Shown piece by piece: positions 5,339-5,357 of a stretch of 5,357 bases of DNA. The notes below the pieces were generated by a model that was given only the letters and a program-made list of their open reading frames with translations, was not told where the DNA came from and did not search any database. This DNA is from Syntrophorhabdaceae bacterium (GTDB lineage: Bacteria; Desulfobacterota; Syntrophorhabdia; Syntrophorhabdales; Syntrophorhabdaceae), in assembly GCA_026415015.1 (NCBI GenBank), contig JAOAHW010000088.1, positions 1-5,357 on the forward strand, given 5' to 3'. How positions within the stretch are numbered: position 1 is the first letter of the stretch; the number at the start of each line of letters is the position of its first letter. The translations under genes were made by a program, and so were the position numbers.

Positions 5339-5357
5339 CTGTCTCTTATACACATCT
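5339..5357. other. Tn5/Nextera mosaic-end adapter sequence (assembly artefact)
   Basis: The last 19 bases read CTGTCTCTTATACACATCT, exactly the 19-base mosaic end used in transposase-based library preparation. The conserved HprK reading frame breaks at precisely the first adapter base, where Walker A Lys should be. This is therefore sequencing adapter left at a contig end and not genomic DNA or a natural Tn5 insertion. Confidence 0.95.

Noticed and set aside
5320..5357. HprK variant with Thr-Val-Ser-Tyr-Thr-His in place of the Walker A lysine
   Set aside because: The divergent residues are encoded entirely by the 19-base adapter plus the last genomic base; this is not a natural variant.
5339..5357. 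Natural Tn5/IS50 end
   Set aside because: The mosaic end is an engineered hybrid sequence and sits exactly at the contig end, so library adapter is the simple explanation.
1..5357. CRISPR array, tRNA/rRNA, insertion sequence or phage genes
   Set aside because: No regular spaced repeats, no tRNA cloverleaf sequence, no transposase or integrase motifs on either strand; the window is almost fully occupied by conserved genes.

Overview
The window is a compact, AT-rich, single-strand gene block from a Gram-negative bacterium. All genes lie on the + strand: kdsD (3' part), an lptC-lptA fusion, lptB, rpoN, hpf (long form), ptsN and hprK (5' part). The KDO and Lpt genes require an LPS outer membrane. 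The order lptB-rpoN-hpf-ptsN-hprK, the presence of HprK (absent from enteric bacteria), the two-domain HPF and the strong use of AGA/AGG and ATA codons suggest a Desulfobacterota/deltaproteobacterial or Nitrospirota-like organism. No marker here fixes the taxon. The last 19 bases match the Tn5/Nextera mosaic-end adapter, so this is probably one end of a draft or metagenomic contig.

Layout. Positions 1-557 hold the C-terminal half of arabinose-5-phosphate isomerase (end of the SIS domain plus two CBS domains), the first step of KDO synthesis. Positions 564-1478 encode a membrane-anchored LptC whose C-terminus continues into an LptA/OstA-like domain. Positions 1475-2218 encode the LptB ATPase. 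rpoN (sigma-54) follows at 2205-3593 and overlaps lptB by 14 bases. A 70-85 base gap carries a good sigma-70-type promoter and a hairpin with a T-rich tail. Then come long HPF (3679-4203) and PtsN/EIIA-Ntr (4200-4661), which overlap by ATGA. A 190-base gap without a recognisable gene is rich in mutually exclusive inverted repeats. hprK starts at 4852 and is cut at its Walker A lysine codon by the adapter.

How the genes work together. The first three belong to LPS core synthesis and export: KdsD makes the KDO precursor, and LptB with the LptC-LptA protein drives LPS off the inner membrane and across the periplasm. rpoN, hpf, ptsN and hprK form the global regulatory part: sigma-54, ribosome hibernation, and a regulatory PTS branch. 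Stops and starts overlap or nearly touch from kdsD to rpoN and from hpf to ptsN, which suggests two translationally coupled groups, with new transcription possible before hpf.

This is mainly a conserved housekeeping neighbourhood and I see no new defence or mobile system. The points worth attention are the LptC-LptA fusion, the absence of kdsC from its usual place, the promoter/hairpin before hpf, the switch-like repeat region before hprK, and the adapter at the end.
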